DNA from: an uncultured Arachnia sp.
GTDB taxonomy: Bacteria; Actinomycetota; Actinomycetes; Propionibacteriales; Propionibacteriaceae
Assembly (NCBI GenBank): GCA_947493705.1
Contig: CANLSH010000001.1
Span: 62,001 to 126,000, forward strand
Reading direction: 5' to 3'
DNA length: 64,000 nt
Shown here: positions 61,363 through 64,000 of the stretch, piece after piece
How the letters are laid out: each line of letters opens with the position of its first letter
Numbering within the stretch: the stretch's first letter is position 1
Notes under the pieces: model-generated
What the model saw: only the letters and a program-made list of their open reading frames with translations
Told to the model about the DNA's origin: nothing
The model's database searches: none
Position numbers and translations under genes: made by a program

Positions 61363-62382
61363 TCAACCGCCCCAACAGTTGCGGACCCCGAACGCCACAT
61401 TCCTCGATTCGACATCTCGAACGGGGCTACCCGTAATGAGTTCGACGCCGGTGTTGAGGTAGCCGCTGGGTTTGTCCCCGCCGCGCACCTCCGTGGCGAT
61501 GGCCCCGACGCCTCTGCGCGCCATATTCTCGGGGAACTGCATGGCAGTGGCGTCAATCTCGCCGGGCCGCACCGCATTCTTGATCGCCTCACACCCTCCG
61601 TCCACGGAGACCACAACCACGTCGTCGAGATCAACATCGGCCGCCTTGAGCGTGGTCAGTGCCCCCAGAGCTGCCGGTTCGTTGACCGTGTACACGACGT
61701 TGATGTCGGGGTTCTCCTCGAGGAGTTGCTCCATCCCCGCCCTGCCCAGTTCCTCGTCACCCTCGGTGTCCACTGAGCCAACGATGCGGGGGTCGTCGGC
61801 GGAGATGCCGAATCCGGCAAGGAAGCCCTCCTTGCGGAGTTCTCCGGAACTGATGCCGGGTGCCAGATCAAGTATCGCGATCCGGGCCTCGATCCCGAGT
61901 TCTGCCACCTGTGCTGCCGCATACTCGCCGATCAACTCTCCCGCCCTGTAGTTGTCCGTGCCGTAGAAGGCATCGACGGCGGACGCGGGTTCCACGGAGG
62001 TGTCCAACGTGATGACCGTCACCCCGGCTTCGCGAGCAGCCTCAAGGGCTGGCACCAACTTCGTGGAATCCGTGGGCGCGATCAGGATCCCGTCCACATC
62101 CCGCTCCACCATCACTTCAATTGCCGCCACCTGACTCTCGACGTCCACATCACTCTCACCCGTTGCCGTGAGCAGGGTGACCCCTTCATCGTCAGCGAAG
62201 TCCTGGGCGACTTCACGCATTGTGATCCAGTACGGATAGTTCTCCTGTTTGGTGATCAGTCCGACGGTGACCTCCTCCTGGTCCTGCTCGGAGCAGGCGG
62301 ACAGTCCGAGAAGAATCAACGCTGCCGCTGCCGTCAGCGTCCATCCGGGGATTCGGCGCAAGCCGTTGATTGTCATGGTCAT
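61363..62382 (-). CDS. sugar-type substrate-binding lipoprotein
   Basis: 339 residues. Lipobox GLSACSEQ. RbsB/FrcB-like fold: VGLITKQENYPYWITMREVA, GILIAPTDSTKLVPALEAAR, DAFYGTDNYRAGELIGEYAA, NVVYTVNEPAALGALTTL. No ABC ATPase or permease is present; instead its ATG overlaps the stop of a FucP-type symporter, which is unusual. It could pass sugar to that carrier, act as a sensor, or serve the rbs-type or another transporter in trans. Confidence 0.85.
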   Translation of the reverse strand: MTMTINGLRRIPGWTLTAAAALILLGLSACSEQDQEEVTVGLITKQENYPYWITMREVAQDFADDEGVTLLTATGESDVDVESQVAAIEVMVERDVDGILIAPTDSTKLVPALEAAREAGVTVITLDTSVEPASAVDAFYGTDNYRAGELIGEYAAAQVAELGIEARIAILDLAPGISSGELRKEGFLAGFGISADDPRIVGSVDTEGDEELGRAGMEQLLEENPDINVVYTVNEPAALGALTTLKAADVDLDDVVVVSVDGGCEAIKNAVRPGEIDATAMQFPENMARRGVGAIATEVRGGDKPSGYLNTGVELITGSPVRDVESRNVAFGVRNCWGG

Positions 62383-63710
62383 TCCCTTCCCGAATCGAGG
62401 ACACTGGTTGGCGCCGCGAGACCTGTGTCCTGGGACCTTCGCAGATCAAAGAATGCATAGACCGCCACCAGCGCCAGGCAGACCCCGGGTACGACATAGC
62501 CCAGGGCAGGGCTGGCGATGTCCATCACCAGCGCATGCACCATGGGAATGAGAGCGCCACCCAGGATGGCCATGACGAGTCCCGCCGCCCCGAACTTGGC
62601 ATCCTCCCCCAGACCCCGCAGCGCCACACCGTAGATGGTGGGAAACATCAGGGAAATCGATGCCGAGATGGCCACGACGGCAAGGAGTCCGATGATGTTG
62701 AGCACAAACATCGCGACGAGACAGCAGGCAACGCCGAACATGGCCATGATGAGCAGCAGTTTGGTCGGCCGGAAAATTCCGAGCAGCCACACCATCACGA
62801 ACCGCGCGACGAGGAACAGGATCAGGCTCGCCTGCAGAAACCATCCTGAGTTCGCCTCGGAGATACCCACCACGTCTTGCGCGTAGAGGATCGTGAAGGT
62901 CCAGGTGCAGGTCTGTGCGCCCATGTTGAAGAACTGTGCCGCCACGCCGTAGCGGTACTGCTTGTTCTTCCACAACCGGGTCGCCACGTTGCCCGAGCGG
63001 GTCAGATCTGGTGCCGCATCCTGTGGAACGGGAATCCTCCGGAAAGCGATCAACAGCCAGATGATGATCAGCACAGCAGCAATGCCGAGGTACGGATTCA
63101 GCACGAGTGCCAGATCTCTTTCCTGTGCTCGCTGCAGTTCCTCAGGCGACATGATCGTCTTCGAGGCTTCCGGTGTCAGCCTCGGCAGGATGAGAATGGC
63201 CCCCAGCAGAACACCGACATTCGCGCCGATGGGGTTGAACGCCTGCGCCAGGTTGAGGCGCCGGGTGGCGGTTTCTTCGGAACCCAGAGCAATGACGAAC
63301 GGGTTTGCCGAGGTCTCCAGGATGGACAACCCTGCGGCAAGGGTGAAAAGCGCAAGCAGGAAGAAGCCGTAGACCAACGCGTTGCTCGCCGGCAGGAACA
63401 ACAACCCTCCGATGGCAGCAAGACCCAAGCCGGTGAGGACTCCTGTCTTGTAGCCGAACCGGCTGGTGATGAACGCCGCCGGCAGCGCCAGCAGGAAGTA
63501 GGCACCGTAGTAGGCGAATTGCACCAAGGAGGATTGAAAGTTTGTCATGTCGAAAATACCGCGGAAGACACCGACGAGAATGTCAGTCAGATTCGCGGCC
63601 GCACCCCAGGCTGCAAAGCACAGCACCAACAGGATGAAGGGAACCAGGAGGTGCCGCTCCACCATCTTTTCCTTGACGGGCTTTGTCCTGTCAGTAACTT
63701 GTGTGGCCAT
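62379..63710 (-). CDS. FucP-family sugar:proton symporter (MFS)
   Basis: 443 residues, 12 helices. FucP signature: FAAWGAAANLTDILVGVFRG near the start, GLSILETSANPFVIALGSEE, NLAQAFNPIGANVGVLLGA and the C-terminal SLMFPTIYGVALRGLGEDAK. Takes up fucose or another aldose with protons. A perfect inverted repeat 39 bases upstream (63749-63767) is a likely operator. Confidence 0.9.
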   Translation of the reverse strand: MATQVTDRTKPVKEKMVERHLLVPFILLVLCFAAWGAAANLTDILVGVFRGIFDMTNFQSSLVQFAYYGAYFLLALPAAFITSRFGYKTGVLTGLGLAAIGGLLFLPASNALVYGFFLLALFTLAAGLSILETSANPFVIALGSEETATRRLNLAQAFNPIGANVGVLLGAILILPRLTPEASKTIMSPEELQRAQERDLALVLNPYLGIAAVLIIIWLLIAFRRIPVPQDAAPDLTRSGNVATRLWKNKQYRYGVAAQFFNMGAQTCTWTFTILYAQDVVGISEANSGWFLQASLILFLVARFVMVWLLGIFRPTKLLLIMAMFGVACCLVAMFVLNIIGLLAVVAISASISLMFPTIYGVALRGLGEDAKFGAAGLVMAILGGALIPMVHALVMDIASPALGYVVPGVCLALVAVYAFFDLRRSQDTGLAAPTSVLDSGRE

Positions 63711-63748
63711 GGGGGGACATCCTCAAGTAGGACTCGCTTGCCGTTGAT

Positions 63749-63767
63749 GAAGACACCGGTTGTCTTC
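63749..63767. promoter_or_regulatory. GAAGACA-N5-TGTCTTC operator candidate
   Basis: Perfect 7-base arms, 5-base spacer, in the promoter region of the fucP-like operon. The arm pattern fits a GntR- or LacI-type regulator; none is adjacent. Confidence 0.6.
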
Positions 63768-63853
63768 TGACAGTAGGTCCATCACACCACGCCCTCAGCG
63801 CTGCGGGGCGGGAAAGGTCGAAGTCACGACAGCCGCACAGGGCAATGATTCGG

Positions 63854-64000
63854 CTACTCGGCGCCGCGCAGCCGACGCAGGGCCCGGACCGCGATGTCGG
63901 GGTCCGTGGTTCTCCAGAAACCGGGGAGCGACCTGGCGAGGAACTGGCCGTAGCGTTTCGTGACCAATCGCGGATCGAGGATCGCCACCACTCCCCTGTC
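63854..64000 (-). CDS. DinG-like ATP-dependent helicase, C-terminal end only
   Basis: 49 codons reach the right edge. DRGVVAILDPRLVTKRYGQF followed by SLPGFWRTTDPDIAVRALRR is the conserved C-terminus of actinobacterial DinG/Rad3-type helicases (YoaA/DinG). Most of the gene lies outside the window. Confidence 0.82.
   Translation of the reverse strand, partial: DRGVVAILDPRLVTKRYGQFLARSLPGFWRTTDPDIAVRALRRLRGAE

Overview
The window is high-GC DNA from an actinomycete (Actinomycetota). Class II NrdJ with NrdR, TANNNT -10 boxes sitting 6-7 bases before start codons (leaderless transcripts), 13E12/DUF222-type protein, actinobacterial LexA boxes and a dispersed TCGAC-rich repeat all fit. The gene mix suggests the Propionibacteriaceae or a nearby family, but that is inference. 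No tRNA, rRNA or CRISPR array was recognised.

Layout. 1-10.6 kb is a copper and thiol-redox island: methyltransferase (cut by the left edge), frameshifted rhodanese, a redoxin/CcdA/membrane-protein operon, a DUF305 protein, a Tat-exported multicopper oxidase with a SHOCT protein behind a CsoR-like operator, apolipoprotein N-acyltransferase, a histidine kinase without a response regulator, a TlpA-like lipoprotein and an 18-cysteine copper-storage protein. 10.6-19.0 kb is an eight-gene leftward operon for a complex I-like membrane arm (nuoA-X-H-J-K-L-M-N). All catalytic subunits B, C, D, E, F, G and I are absent as such. X looks like a degenerate NuoB-NuoD fusion joined by twelve MDHG-type repeats. 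This is the most interesting system here. 19.2-22.5 kb holds three toxin-antitoxin pairs (MazEF-, HicAB- and Phd/Doc-like) and a lipoprotein broken by a stop codon. 22.6-33 kb has a CPBP protease and a rightward operon with a branched-chain-amino-acid-type ABC transporter, an acyl-CoA synthetase, a TetR regulator and two alpha/beta hydrolases, which together look like uptake and CoA activation of an organic acid. A dispersed inverted repeat follows.

33.2-38 kb is a leftward ribose operon rbsACBKD. 38-44 kb carries a DoxX-like protein, MgtC, flavohemoglobin, an epimerase, a DUF222 protein and a frameshifted XRE regulator. 44-48 kb is accessory DNA: a Dam-type methylase overlapping a ParB-like protein, then a HigB-HigA-SecB toxin-antitoxin-chaperone system. 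48.2-53.2 kb is nrdR-nrdJ and a lexA locus with a divergent small membrane protein; three LexA boxes lie between them. 53.3-56.6 kb is a MacB/FtsX-type ABC exporter preceded by an 18-codon coupled ORF. 56.6-61.3 kb is a sulfonate/nitrate-type ABC transporter with a DUF4242 protein and an acyl-CoA-dehydrogenase-like enzyme behind a possible leader peptide. 61.4-63.7 kb pairs a lone sugar-binding lipoprotein with a FucP-type symporter. The right edge cuts the 3' end of a DinG-like helicase.

Three genes (rhodanese, hicA, XRE regulator) show single-base frameshifts at homopolymer runs. They may be real decay or sequencing errors, and should be checked in reads before being treated as pseudogenes.
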